Assembly (NCBI RefSeq): GCF_021278965.1
Contig: NZ_CP065589.1
Location: 2,609,001 to 2,673,000, forward strand
Direction: 5' to 3'
Source: Chryseobacterium capnotolerans
GTDB taxonomy: Bacteria > Bacteroidota > Bacteroidia > Flavobacteriales > Weeksellaceae
Length of the DNA: 64,000 nucleotides
A model generated the notes under the pieces. That model saw only the letters and a program-made list of their open reading frames with translations. It made no database searches and had not been told where the DNA came from. Below, one piece after another: positions 14,976-24,978 of this stretch (the first letter of the stretch is position 1; each line of letters starts with the position of its first letter). A program made the translations under genes and the position numbers.

Positions 14976-16439
14976 TTATTTTTTTGTAATTTGAACTCTT
15001 GTTTTCATGGAATCTCTTGTTAAGAGGACAGAATTCACTGTTCCATTGCTGAAATCAAATTGTAATGTATTTGGATAATCTACAATTCTAAAGGTTCCAT
15101 TTTTCAGGTATACTAACTCGTTTTCGTTTTTTCCTTTAAAATATCCTAAAAATAGAGATTCAACATAGAGACGGTTATTCTTTTCTACAATTTTCGTTTC
15201 CGCTCCCTGTCCATAAAGAAAGTCGTTATACGTCCCGATAAGTTGTTTTTTAAAATTCAAAGGAAGTTCCTGAGTGTTTTCATCAGATATTTTCTTATTC
15301 CAGTCCATTAAAGTCAGAAGTTTTATACGGGCTTCGTTGATCACCGGAATACGATTAGGTTTTTCACCATTCGCAAGCATTACAAAGCCATTTCCATCTT
15401 CCATACTAGCCAAAATACTTCCTCCAACTCCGGTATTGGAACCATTACACATAAACCAGTCATAGTTGTTATAAGCAACAGACTTTTGCCAGCCATATCC
15501 CCAACCTCCAACAGCATCTTTCAAAGCGGTTACTTCTGTTACTTTTTTGGCAACCTGATGAGAAATCACTTTGTTATTTTTATTGCGTAAAGCATTTTGT
15601 ATTTCAATAGAAAGTTTAGCCAGATCTGTAGGGGTAGACCATACTCCTGATGCTCCAATCTGTGGAGTAATTGGCAAGCCTGTTCTTATCACTTTTCCAT
15701 CTTTATCATGAACAGAAGCTACATTGGTTGGAAATCCCTTTTCATTAGGCTGTATCATCGTGGTATTCATCAAACCAAGAGGTGCAAAAAGATGTTCTTC
15801 TGCCAGTTCTGCAATAGACTTATTCAAAGTATCTTCTAATGCCATTTGAACAATTACATACCCTCCACCGCTATATTCAAAACCGGTTCCCGGAGTAAAC
15901 AGGAATTCAATTTCCTTATCATATCTTGGGATCTGCCCTAAAAGGCTTTGTTTTATACTTGGAATAACATCTCCATTATAATAATCTGAGAATCCACCTT
16001 GGTTTGTACCTGAGGTATGATTAAAAAATTGTCTCCAGGTTGGGCTATTCTTTTCCGTAAACTTACTTTTTGGTAAATGCCATCGTTTTAAGTATTTATC
16101 AATGGGCTCATCCAGTTTAATTAAGCCTTTTTCTTCAAGGATATGACAAAGAAGTGCTGTGATTGGCTTTGTGATTGATGCGGTGGAAAAAGCAGTATTT
16201 TCATCTATCTTTTCTTTGGAGCTCATTGATTTCACTCCTGTCTGATTGGAATATACAATCTTATAGTTTTTAAAAACAACAAGACTCAATCCCGGAAGTT
16301 TGTAATTCTCCAATTGCTGTTCAACATGTAAGCTATCAGTAAGAAAACTGTAGTCTTTTTTTTGTGAAATGATTTTTTTACTTGTCTGGCAGCTTGAAAT
16401 CAGAACTATTAGAATGAGTAAATAAAAACTATTTTTCAT
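14976..16439 (-). CDS. Serine hydrolase, beta-lactamase/S12 family lipoprotein
   Basis: 487 residues. The lipoprotein signal MKNSFYLLILIVLISSC has the lipidation Cys17. The class C/S12 active site is present: S-I-T-K at 88-91 (STASITKPITALL) and Y-S-G at 189-191 (TGFEYSGGGY). A third motif around CNGSNTGVGGS (near residue 330) corresponds to the H/KxG position. A C-terminal beta domain (QLIGTYNDFLYGQGAETKI) is the usual lipocalin-like addition. Members are D-aminopeptidases, esterases or penicillin-binding-protein relatives rather than proven beta-lactamases. It probably sits on the periplasmic or outer membrane surface. The AraC gene upstream on the same strand may control it. Confidence 0.85.
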   Translation of the reverse strand: MKNSFYLLILIVLISSCQTSKKIISQKKDYSFLTDSLHVEQQLENYKLPGLSLVVFKNYKIVYSNQTGVKSMSSKEKIDENTAFSTASITKPITALLCHILEEKGLIKLDEPIDKYLKRWHLPKSKFTEKNSPTWRQFFNHTSGTNQGGFSDYYNGDVIPSIKQSLLGQIPRYDKEIEFLFTPGTGFEYSGGGYVIVQMALEDTLNKSIAELAEEHLFAPLGLMNTTMIQPNEKGFPTNVASVHDKDGKVIRTGLPITPQIGASGVWSTPTDLAKLSIEIQNALRNKNNKVISHQVAKKVTEVTALKDAVGGWGYGWQKSVAYNNYDWFMCNGSNTGVGGSILASMEDGNGFVMLANGEKPNRIPVINEARIKLLTLMDWNKKISDENTQELPLNFKKQLIGTYNDFLYGQGAETKIVEKNNRLYVESLFLGYFKGKNENELVYLKNGTFRIVDYPNTLQFDFSNGTVNSVLLTRDSMKTRVQITKK

Positions 16440-16575
16440 GGTATCGAATTTGAGGTTAAAGTTTATTTCGATACAAAAATGCGGAAGGCATTCAAGCTAT
16501 GCGACCGAATAAAAACAATTGGTCGTATTTGCTCAGAAAAATAGGTACAAGTATTTACAAAAAAAGTACGAATAA

Positions 16576-17730
16576 TTACAATTCACTAACCTTCAATCCT
16601 TTACGATAGTTAGTTGGTGTATTACCTGTATGTTTTTTAAAGGCAGTATTAAAAGAAGATTTTGAATTAAAGCCCACTTCATATAGAATTTCAAGAATTG
16701 TTACCTTACTTTTTGTACCATCCTTTAAAATATCCATAGCATTCTCTATCCGATAGGTATTCACAAAATCATAAAAATGCTTCCCTAATTGATGATTGAT
16801 TAAAAGAGACAAATCTCTTACCGGAATTTCAATATCCCTGGAAACATCCTGAATAGTGAGCGAAGAGTTGAGAAAAGGTTTTTTCTCAACCATATATTTT
16901 TTTAATTTCAAAACCTGTTCATTAAACTCTCTTTCATCTCCTATCGATTCTTCACTGCTTTTTTCTTCTAAAACAATCTCAGCAACAAGCTTTAGCTTTG
17001 AATCAATATTTCTAAAAAGATCAGGATTATTTAATGCTTTGAATAAATACCAACAAAAAATAAAGAGAGAAGATACCAGAAGCCCGATCTTTAACCATTC
17101 AGAAATATGTGGATAATCCGAAAATTTAAAAATATTTTTTATAAGTGCCACCGTATACAAAGTGGTCAATACAATGGTAAACTGAAATAACCAATGATAA
17201 GAATTGATACTTTTCCCGGCATAGTTTTCAAGATAAAGTGTCTTCGATCTTCTTAATACTCTGAAAACGGCTATGATATATAAAGCAATCTGAGTATGTA
17301 TTAAAATATGAATGAACTGAAACTCTATCATACTTTGACGGTTCTGAAGAAAACTCATTTTTGATGCCAGATCTACGGTGTAAAAACGCGGCATTAAAAT
17401 CAAATTCACAACTAAAAATGGAACTAGATGCAGTAGATGTTTTGGCTTCAGCTTAAAATCTGAGTAACAAACTGACAATACATAGAGATAAAAAACCGGA
17501 GTTTGCAGGAAAGCAAAGGTGCTCCTAAACATTCCCAGGTTTGAAGGGCCATCCGTCATCATATTAAACAAAGGCTCACTAATATCTATTGCATTTAACA
17601 GAATAAAGATTGCAAATAAGGAGTTACTTGTTTTATACTTTGTTTTAACTGTAATCAGGAAAAATACCAGAAAAAGTGAAATGAATAAAGAGACTATAGT
17701 CACAATAACCAATAAATTAATTTTATCCAT
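16576..17730 (-). CDS. AraC family regulator with membrane-spanning sensor domain
   Basis: 384 residues. The N-terminal 235 residues contain about seven hydrophobic helices (first: LLVIVTIVSLFISLFLVFFL) and the C-terminal 110 residues are an AraC domain with IQDVSRDIEIPVRDLSLLIN and the final helix-turn-helix FNSKSSFNTAFKKHTGNTP. Such proteins sense a signal in the membrane and activate nearby genes. It lies 136 bp upstream of the S12 hydrolase on the same strand, and its promoter region is shared with the divergent alpha/beta hydrolase. Confidence 0.85.
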   Translation of the reverse strand: MDKINLLVIVTIVSLFISLFLVFFLITVKTKYKTSNSLFAIFILLNAIDISEPLFNMMTDGPSNLGMFRSTFAFLQTPVFYLYVLSVCYSDFKLKPKHLLHLVPFLVVNLILMPRFYTVDLASKMSFLQNRQSMIEFQFIHILIHTQIALYIIAVFRVLRRSKTLYLENYAGKSINSYHWLFQFTIVLTTLYTVALIKNIFKFSDYPHISEWLKIGLLVSSLFIFCWYLFKALNNPDLFRNIDSKLKLVAEIVLEEKSSEESIGDEREFNEQVLKLKKYMVEKKPFLNSSLTIQDVSRDIEIPVRDLSLLINHQLGKHFYDFVNTYRIENAMDILKDGTKSKVTILEILYEVGFNSKSSFNTAFKKHTGNTPTNYRKGLKVSEL

Positions 17731-18258
17731 TCTTTACTTTTCTTTGTTTATTATTGTTTTATTTTTAAGCTTTTATTGGAATTCAGGCTGTTTATCAATA
17801 TTAAAAATCCAACAGATGCAAATATAAAAATTAGATTGACTGTTTTTATTTTTTTTTAATCAAAAGTATATTCCCACAAGAAAACTCTAAAAATTTTAAT
17901 TTGATCCGATTCAAATACAAAACATAAACATCTTTACAATAAAATGTTACAATTAAACATTATATCACCCACATTTATTACAGATAGATATCATGCGGAT
18001 ACCCAACAAGTATATCTAACAAAAAACAATCAAAGTTAAATTAATTTTGAAACACTGATTTCATGTAATATAAACTTCATATAAATCCCATCAGATTTTC
18101 TGTATATAGCTTCGTATAAAAATGTTATCTTTCAACAGCAAAACTATCATTTCAGTTTTTTTAAACTAATAGAAAGAATAAACTAATAACAAAATGAAAC
18201 ATACTGTTTTAACCCCATTGACTCTTCTTAAAAATGCCATACCTGCAAGACTTTTTTT
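17731..18258. other. AT-rich intergenic region between divergent genes
   Basis: About 530 bp between the AraC gene (minus) and the hydrolase (plus). A short frame opens with ATG at 18194 (MKHTVLTPLTLLKNAIPARL) and would run into the hydrolase if the T7 run at 18252-18258 were one base longer; it could be the real N-terminus of that protein. No hairpin or repeat of note is seen in the rest. Confidence 0.4.
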
Positions 18259-19107
18259 ATGAACTTTCTCTTGTTGCCATTTCTTTTTATAAGCAATTCA
18301 TTATTAGCAATTTCCTCTAATTTTACGACTAAAAATGTAAAGTTTCAAAGTGAAGGAATATCTCTTTCGGGGACAATTTTCAATCCTAAAAATGCTTCTG
18401 CTGCAGTTGTCATTGTGCATGGATCCGGACAGGAAAAAAGGATGACAGAGTTTGCAACACTTTTGGCTAACAATGGTATTGCTGTTTTAACTTATGACAA
18501 ACGCGGTGTTGGAGAATCCGGAGGTGTTTATGCGGGACCGGAAGTGGGAACCAATAATGTAGATTCTTTAAATCTTAACCTTTTGTCTTTAGATGCAAGC
18601 TCCGCTGTGGATGTTTTGTCTAAGGATTTACAGAATAATCGCATCCCCATTGGCTTAATTGGCGGCAGTCAAGCAGGATGGATCATTCCTTTGACGGCTC
18701 AAAAAAATAAGAAAATCAAATTTATGACGATATTCAGCGGGGCACTGATTACTGTGAAACAACAGCTTCGTTTTCAGTTTTACACCAATGGAAATTCAAG
18801 TTTTTGGGATACACACACAGAAGAAGATGCACGGAACCACACTATGACTGACCCAGATAAATATGAGTTTATAGATACTGATCCTTTAGATACTCTTACT
18901 AAATTGTCAATTCCAGGGTTATGGATTTTTGGAGGTAAGGATATACAGGTCCCTGTTAACTTATCCATTGAACTGCTGAACAAACTAAAGCCTGGCAGTA
19001 AACAGTATGAGTACAAACTATACCCAGACTTAGGCCACAATACTGCATTTTCTGATTCAACCGAACCAGTAGAATACGCCATCAAATGGATCAAAAACAG
19101 AAAATGA
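18259..19107 (+). CDS. Exported alpha/beta hydrolase
   Basis: 282 residues with a signal peptide (MNFLLLPFLFISNSLLAISS). Catalytic triad by motif: nucleophile Ser137 in GGSQAG, acid Asp228 in GGKDIQVP, base His260 in YPDLGHN. The oxyanion region is VHGSGQEKR (53-61), followed by LTYDKRGVGESGG. This is the dienelactone-hydrolase/esterase layout common in periplasmic carboxylesterases. The ATG at 18259 gives a good signal peptide by itself; a longer start at 18194 is possible if the T7 run is a contraction. Substrate unknown. Confidence 0.85.
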   Translation: MNFLLLPFLFISNSLLAISSNFTTKNVKFQSEGISLSGTIFNPKNASAAVVIVHGSGQEKRMTEFATLLANNGIAVLTYDKRGVGESGGVYAGPEVGTNNVDSLNLNLLSLDASSAVDVLSKDLQNNRIPIGLIGGSQAGWIIPLTAQKNKKIKFMTIFSGALITVKQQLRFQFYTNGNSSFWDTHTEEDARNHTMTDPDKYEFIDTDPLDTLTKLSIPGLWIFGGKDIQVPVNLSIELLNKLKPGSKQYEYKLYPDLGHNTAFSDSTEPVEYAIKWIKNRK

Positions 19108-19202
19108 TCTGAATAAGAAGCTATAAAGTAGAATGCTCATACAAGCCAGTATGAGAGAAACAACACTTCTGACCAGAATGTAAAAGTCAACTCCTTTCCA
19201 TA

Positions 19203-19541
19203 TCAATACATTACAAAAGTTACAGTATATATATTGTTTACTCTTCTACCCTTTTTGAAAAAAAACCTCAAAACCAACAGGCTAATAATAATCAACAGAG
19301 GCCCGAAGAAAACATTCTCATCCAATGGGATTGGGCTGTTAACAATGAGTTCCTGATTTTCTTCCAGGTAATCATTAGTCTTTACCAAAGTGGAATTGCA
19401 GCAATAATTTTCGTTTCCAATACAGTCTTCGTTTACATCATTACTCTCATCAGCAGCTCCCGAAACAGCTCTTCCCTGCCCGTTAGTATATTGAAAAGTA
19501 AACATTAAAATCAGAACGAAAATAAAATACAGACTGCTCAT
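19203..19541 (-). CDS. Small secreted protein with C-terminal sorting-like tail
   Basis: 112 residues: signal peptide (SLYFIFVLILMFTFQYTNGQ), a short polar stretch with a cluster of acidic residues and three cysteines (DCIGNENYCC), and a tail of SPIPLDEN, a hydrophobic helix (FFGPLLIIISLLVLRFFF) and basic residues KKGRR. This tripartite end resembles the short PID/PEP-CTERM-type sorting signals of small Bacteroidota proteins. The identity is inferred from layout. No neighbour clearly belongs with it. Confidence 0.55.
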   Translation of the reverse strand: MSSLYFIFVLILMFTFQYTNGQGRAVSGAADESNDVNEDCIGNENYCCNSTLVKTNDYLEENQELIVNSPIPLDENVFFGPLLIIISLLVLRFFFKKGRRVNNIYTVTFVMY

Positions 19542-19685
19542 AAATAAGTGTTCATGGTTATTTCCCTAAAATATAAATTTTTATGATATATCACTGCATA
19601 CAAAGAAGATAAACAAAGAAATTGATTACAATCCCTCTTCATCATCCTTAACAGATTATAATGAAATGAGTTAAAGATTCATATT

Positions 19686-20465
19686 TTACTGTTTCACCTG
19701 AAAGTTTTTGAAATCAAAAGGAATCTTCTGTACAGATTCTTCATTTTCAATGAACAGTTCAAGTGGAATATTACCTCGTTCTGCGGGTGTCATAGATTGT
19801 TCAAGCTTATAAAATGTATAGATCATCTTTGTTTTGGGATCTTTTAGAGTAAGATTGTTGTATCCGTAATCCAATTCATCATTCATTGTGGGAATAACCG
19901 GGATGATTTCATGGTTTTTACCTGCTGTTTTCGCAATGATCAGGTCATAATGATCAAAATTCACCTTTTCGCCTTTATTCATCTTGTAAATGATAAATTC
20001 TTTAAAAATTTCATTGGCTGATTCTACAGATACGATTCCAAAATAAAGCTTCGGATTTTTAGCCAGAAGTCTATTATCAATAAGATTCACATCTTTCTTT
20101 ACCTCTTTTACTGTACCCAATACAAAATAAGAATTATTATCCTTTGAAGGCTTGAAATATCTGATAACTCCTCTGGCATTTACACTTTTCAACTGTTCTT
20201 TTGGGACTTCATAACGCACCAGAATATTAGCTCTTCTATAGATATTTTCTGCCTCATAATTATCAATCAATATGTTATCTTTTTTACCAGTGGCTGTAAT
20301 AGTGTCAAATTTTATCAAATGAAACTTACCATTGGGCTTATTTTCCATTTTAAAACTCAATTCTATAAAATCAAAATACTGACCCGCCCGGTCAAAAAGA
20401 ATATTTTGCTGGGAATAAAGACATGCAGAAAGGCTTATACCTACTAAAAGAAATAGTTTTTTCAT
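19686..20465 (-). CDS. Exported hypothetical protein
   Basis: 259 residues starting with a signal peptide (MKKLFLLVGISLSACLYSQQ). The rest is a mixed alpha/beta soluble protein without a recognised motif; it ends FDFKNFQVKQ. It is probably periplasmic and stands alone, divergent from the membrane protein at 20627. Confidence 0.6.
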   Translation of the reverse strand: MKKLFLLVGISLSACLYSQQNILFDRAGQYFDFIELSFKMENKPNGKFHLIKFDTITATGKKDNILIDNYEAENIYRRANILVRYEVPKEQLKSVNARGVIRYFKPSKDNNSYFVLGTVKEVKKDVNLIDNRLLAKNPKLYFGIVSVESANEIFKEFIIYKMNKGEKVNFDHYDLIIAKTAGKNHEIIPVIPTMNDELDYGYNNLTLKDPKTKMIYTFYKLEQSMTPAERGNIPLELFIENEESVQKIPFDFKNFQVKQ

Positions 20466-20626
20466 TTTATTTTAAGTTTTGGATTATATAATACAACAGT
20501 AAGCCTTAGATTATTCTCAAAAAATACGATTTTCCCACTGATTAACAAAAATGAATTAACCTTCTGAAAATAGAATAGTTGCACACAAGCAAAATATTAA
20601 ATAAATTTGAAAAACAACCCTATATC

Positions 20627-21099
20627 ATGAATAGATCTTTGATGGATTTCAAAAAAATAAAATACTTCTTTATTGCATTCCTGATGGCAGGATTTGTTTT
20701 TACAAAAAACTGGATCATTGTACCTTATCAATTCCGATCCATCATTGGTTTTATTTTACTATTTGTATATGCTTGCGGAGTGTATACCCTTATTTACCGC
20801 CCAATCAGCTCAGAAAGTGAACTTAAAAAGCATCTATTCTTAAGACTTGGGATTCTGATCTTTTTCTTTCTCATTGCAATTGGTTCAATATGGCTTCTTA
20901 AAGAGCAGACCTTAGGGATAGGAGCAGGCCATATACTCTATATTGTGATGATGGTGATGGGCTATGCGATCTTTACTTATGCTGTCATTGAATCCCTGTT
21001 GTTATATGGAAAGAAAAATATGAACAGGTTGCTATTAACCTGGCCCTGGCTTTAGGTATATTATGCTTTGTGATTTTCAGCGGGTTATTCGGGTTTTAA
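20627..21099 (+). CDS. Four-helix integral membrane protein (frame break)
   Basis: About 157 residues when restored, starting at MNRSLMDFKKIKYFF. It has membrane helices FFIAFLMAGFVF, SIIGFILLFVYACGVYTLIY, LGILIFFFLIAIGSIWLL and ILYIVMMVMGYAIFTYAVI; the last one is INLALALGILCFVIFSGLFG after restoration, giving TAA at 21097-21099. As written the frame ends at 21055 because the A5 run at 21014-21018 is one short. An upstream TTG at 20579 would add 16 residues and is unlikely. Function unknown. Confidence 0.6.
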
Positions 21100-21122
21100 T
21101 CTCTTCGTATCTGCTTTTCAAA

Positions 21123-21653
21123 CTATTCTTTCACAAGGATAATTCCTGCTTTTTCATTATAAAAATCATTTTTAAAAACTTTTTTGCCAACATAATGTTT
21201 TTGATAAAAATAATTATTGTGTAGTTGTGAGCCGCCTTCAACTCCCATTCCTATTTTGTGATCTTTCTTTAATTTGTTTCTGATGGCCTTAAAGATCTTT
21301 GCGGCATTTCTATCAGAATCTTTTGAAAGAATCCTAAGAGAAATCCGTTCGATAGAGTCTTCAGATACTCATCCTCCTTCTCCTTCTAACATAAAAGGAG
21401 CTGTTTCAGCTTTATACATATGATCAGATGAAATTCCATCAATCTCCTGAGAGACAATAAAAATCCAAGATTCTTTTCCCGGCAGTCTTCAATATAAGCA
21501 TCTGAATTGCAGCAAGGAATTTTTCTCATCCCAAAAGCATCATCTTCATATTTTTCTTCTATTAGGAAGACTCCACCATTCTTTTCAAGAATATCTTCTA
21601 CATACCTGATAAGATCTCTTAAAGATATTACATTAATCTAAGCCATCTGTCAT
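21123..21653 (-). pseudogene. Decayed hypothetical gene of the immunity-like cluster
   Basis: Translating the minus strand from an ATG at 21653 gives MTDGLD-stop, then in the same frame CNIFKRDLIRYVEDILEKNG and LIEEKYEDDAFGMRKIPCCN. After a frame shift near 21480 it continues ESWIFIVSQEIDGISSDHMY, hits an in-frame TGA near 21370, and ends YNEAGI-like (NEKAGIILVKE) at a TAG at 21125-21123. Two in-frame stops plus a shift are not explained by homopolymer error, so this is probably a true pseudogene. It overlaps the end of the preceding gene by a few bases (TGATATG), suggesting a former operon. Confidence 0.6.
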
Positions 21654-21654
21654 A

Positions 21655-22149
21655 TCAATTAAAATAATACGTTGCAGTAAGATCGCCGCTAAAGTCCGGT
21701 TTATTTTCCTGTTTCCTTGTATTGAGTTCGAAGAGCCTTTCTCCATTTTTATGGCCGGCCCGTATTTTTAACGAAAACCATCCGTTTTCAAGGTTCATGC
21801 GGATGCTGTTCTCATCATTAATGGTAGAGATATCTTTTAAATAACCAATACCTACAACTCTCAGCTCGTTATTAGAAGTTTGAAATATCCATCCTTCTGA
21901 CTGTGCAGCAACTTCATCATGCCCCAATACGTGGTCTTCGTTAGCAGAAATACAGAATGAATAATAATCCTCTTCTACCCCTATTACAGGAATAGCAATT
22001 CCAGATTTTGTTATTACATCTCCGTGGTCATTTTCTACAAAATATTTCAGGATATTGTTTCCTGGCAAATTATGATCCTGCAGATATTTTGCTAAAAGCT
22101 CGGGGCTGTATATCACAAATCCTTTGAGTTCTGAAAATATTTTCTTCAT
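21655..22149 (-). CDS. Hypothetical cytoplasmic protein, possible immunity-type
   Basis: 164 residues starting MKKIFSELKGFVIYSPELLA, with beta-rich repeats such as GIAIPVIGVEEDYYSFCISA and RMNLENGWFSLKIRAGHKNG. No signal peptide or known motif. It lies between an Imm51-family gene and a decayed gene on the same strand, so it may be part of a set of contact-toxin immunity genes without the toxin; that is inference from context. Confidence 0.55.
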   Translation of the reverse strand: MKKIFSELKGFVIYSPELLAKYLQDHNLPGNNILKYFVENDHGDVITKSGIAIPVIGVEEDYYSFCISANEDHVLGHDEVAAQSEGWIFQTSNNELRVVGIGYLKDISTINDENSIRMNLENGWFSLKIRAGHKNGERLFELNTRKQENKPDFSGDLTATYYFN

Positions 22150-22272
22150 ATTACTTTTATTAGATTGGTTTAAAATATGATGTACCGAATCCGGTCATAC
22201 TAACTCTTTTTACGATTCAAGACAAGCAGATCTCATCTTCATTGTTCGAAATTCCCTGATCTATTATGTGAA

Positions 22273-22623
22273 TCAATCCAGTTCTGCTCTTGAAAACAAA
22301 TCTCTTATCAGCGTTTCATCTTCACACGCTTGTTTAAAATCCAGAATAAAATCTTTTAGCTGATTTTGTTCAGACGAGTACGCACAAAACATCCCACCCT
22401 CAGGATCAAATCTTATATATTCTCTTAAATCCGGTCTTTTTTCATCCAGAAAAACCTGAGCTAATGAACCCCAGTCGTATCCATTTCCTTCAAAACCTTC
22501 ATCTGCCCTGGTATCAAAGATTTCCTGTTTATAACTTCCCACATCTAAACATACCGAAAAACTGTTGGCATGCTCTACCCAAGAGAAGGGTTTAATGGTT
22601 TCCTTAAAGTGATTAATGTCCAT
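22273..22623 (-). CDS. Immunity protein 51 (Imm51) family
   Basis: 116 residues. The Imm51 signature is clear: IFDTRADEGFEGNGYDWGSL (about 35-54), DLREYIRFDPEGGMFCAYSS and a helical tail ending LFSRAELD. Imm51 proteins neutralise polymorphic or contact-dependent toxins. No cognate toxin is found nearby, so it may be an orphan immunity gene protecting against neighbours. Same strand and about 120 bp from the next gene. Confidence 0.8.
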   Translation of the reverse strand: MDINHFKETIKPFSWVEHANSFSVCLDVGSYKQEIFDTRADEGFEGNGYDWGSLAQVFLDEKRPDLREYIRFDPEGGMFCAYSSEQNQLKDFILDFKQACEDETLIRDLFSRAELD

Positions 22624-23127
22624 GTTCTTAGGTTTTTATTTCTATTTTTCGGCAACAGCAAATACATCCTGAAACAAAAGTTTCAGAAAATAATTAAAAT
22701 GAATTCATTAATAGATACGTATAAGCTTTATGAATTGCTGGTGGATCAGATACAGCTTGAACAGCTTTTGCTCTTTTCCTATTATCGGGTATCAGGATCT
22801 CTTTTTAATTGCCGTCATAGTATGTAAATTTTAATCGTTAATAATACTTTGTAATGATGTGATGGTATAACAAATATAAAGCGGTTATTTATATTCAAAA
22901 AATTTTAAAGCATCAATCTGAAAATTTGTAGTAGTTCTACGACTTTTAAATACTATTTCTGGTATTTCGAAGACAAAAAACACCCTAACCAACTCTGTTT
23001 TAAAATCATACAAGCGACACAACATGTTTATAAAAACATATTTTCTCGCCCGATATGGGATATAATTAACATTTTTGTTATTATTTTAAAAAATAGCTGC
23101 AAATCAATCCTCTGCAGCTCTTCTAAT
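22624..23127. other. Intergenic region with only a dubious short frame
   Basis: A 42-codon frame at 22699-22827 (MNSLIDTYKLYELLVDQIQL) starts after an A-rich stretch and could be a tiny gene or a fragment, but has no supporting feature. The remainder (22828-23127) is AT-rich and I see no hairpin, repeat or RNA gene in it. Confidence 0.35.
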
Positions 23128-24902
23128 TTACTTTTGGTTGTGTTTCTGAAGTTCAAGTGCTTTTCTCAAATAAACATCAGACTGATCCAGAAACTCTTGA
23201 TTGGTAAGCCGGATTTCATAATGCGGAACAATCCCCTGTCCTTTTTCTGATCCGGAAGATTTTGAGCATCCTGAATCACATGAACGATAGAGAATCCGGT
23301 TTGAATTCCTGTGTTGGGAAGCTCATACACTAACGGAAGATGCCCGTTATGTTCGTAATATCCGCCAACCGTTTCTTTTCCAATCACAATGGCATTGGTA
23401 TAAGATTTTATTAAAGAAGCCAGGTGAGAAGCTGCAGAAGCCACCCGTTGATCTGCCAGAAGATAAAGCTGTCCTCTAAAGGTTCTTTCGTTGGGTAAAA
23501 TCAAGAGGTTCTTATCATCAGCCCAATAATATTTACCCTGGATTTGTTTAGGATAAAGCTGTTTCAGATAAGTATTAATTCCATTCTTATCCGTTACTCC
23601 ATTGGACAGGAAAAGTGGGGTAATGATTAACTTATCTTCCATGGGAACCTCATTGAACCAGGTATAAGCATAATTGCTGTCACGAAAAGGCCTTTGGGTA
23701 AGATAAGAGAAAACTTTTTCATAAAGCGCTCCGGTTCCGCCGGTATTTCCTCTCAGATCAATAATAAGATTTTCTATTTTCTCACGCTCCAGAGTATCCA
23801 TCATCTGATCAAGAAAAATACTGAATTTTTTATAGGCAGGATCTTCTTTACCTGTGGCAAAATCAAAACCTCTTATTGATAAACGGTATACGTGATCACC
23901 TTCTTTGGTAAAACTGTATTTTTCAGCCATCAATTTTTTATCCAAAGTAAGAGAGTGTCTTGATTCCTGAAGTTTTTTAAAAGCTTCCAATGATATTCCG
24001 GGCAAACTTACGTCATGAGTCTGCCCATTCCATTGATACCTGATGTCATATTGTTTATGAGTACCGAATTCTATATAAAACTTATCCAGCATTCCTCTTT
24101 CAAAGCCTGCCGTTTCTCTGTAAGGTACAGAATATCCATCAGAAAAATAGTATTGGGAAAAACGGCTAATCATTTCTTTTGCAGGAATGCCATTAATAGA
24201 AATAATTTCGGCAGCAAGCGGTATTTTAATATCTTTTGAATCCTGGAGCAAACGGCCGTCAATATTTTTCAGAGTGATGGGCAGATATTCAGGTCTTTGT
24301 GCTAAATAATAAGATGCGTGATTAGGAAGATCTGTATAATTATGACAGCTTCCTTCAAAGCCTGTGACCTTTGCTATTACTTTATAGAAATCAAATATAT
24401 TCTTGCTGCTGGCCGCTTCTTCCTCTGCTTTTTTATACATACTATCTATCTGATGCCTGCTTCTGTAAACATATAATCCTGAATTTGCTTTTTCTCTGAT
24501 GGAACGGAAAACCCGCAGATCTTCTACAAACTGGGCTGAAGTGAACTGCCCATTCAGGCTGGAAACGGTTTTAGATTCTGTAATAGAGATCTTCGAAGGT
24601 TTATTTTTTTCAACATAGGATTTAGCCCAGATTCGAAGTTCATATTTTCTGCCTTTTTCAGGAGTAAAAAACAGTCTTTCAATACTTTTTATTCCTCTGG
24701 AATCATCCTGCTCCTTTATTTTTTTTCCGTCTATAAACAGGCTCATTGCAATATTGGCTTCGTTTGACTGAATGGTTACCCATACTGGTTTTTGAGATAT
24801 TGGTGAATACTTCAGCGTATCTCCTGGTTTTAACTCAATATCTTTCTGGCCATATACAGAATTTACAAGCAGTAATAAAGGAATAATAAAGGGTCTGATC
24901 AT
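23128..24902 (-). CDS. S41 family C-terminal processing-type peptidase (frame break)
   Basis: About 591 residues when restored. The ATG at 24902 begins a signal peptide (MIRPFIIPLLLLVNSVYGQ); an upstream ATG at 24941 adds 13 residues and is unlikely. The S41 protease core is in the second half: NLIIDLRGNTGGTGALYEKV, then QLYLLADQRVASAASHLASL with the probable catalytic Ser. It is a periplasmic protease/tail-specific relative without an obvious PDZ domain. As written the last 40 residues are out of frame because of a T5 run at 23242-23246 (A5 on the coding strand); one more base restores IVPHYEIRLTNQEFLDQSDV and TAA at 23130-23128. Confidence 0.8.
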
Positions 24903-24978
24903 TATTAATTTTTGAACGGCAATATACAAATTAACCTTCATCCATTGAGTGGCTGCCTATCTTTGCTGGTATTAAGGA

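Noticed and set aside
14976..16439. Acquired beta-lactamase resistance gene
   Set aside because: The protein has the general S12 motifs and a C-terminal lipocalin-like domain, as in D-aminopeptidase or esterase relatives; nothing shows antibiotic hydrolysis or a resistance-cassette context.
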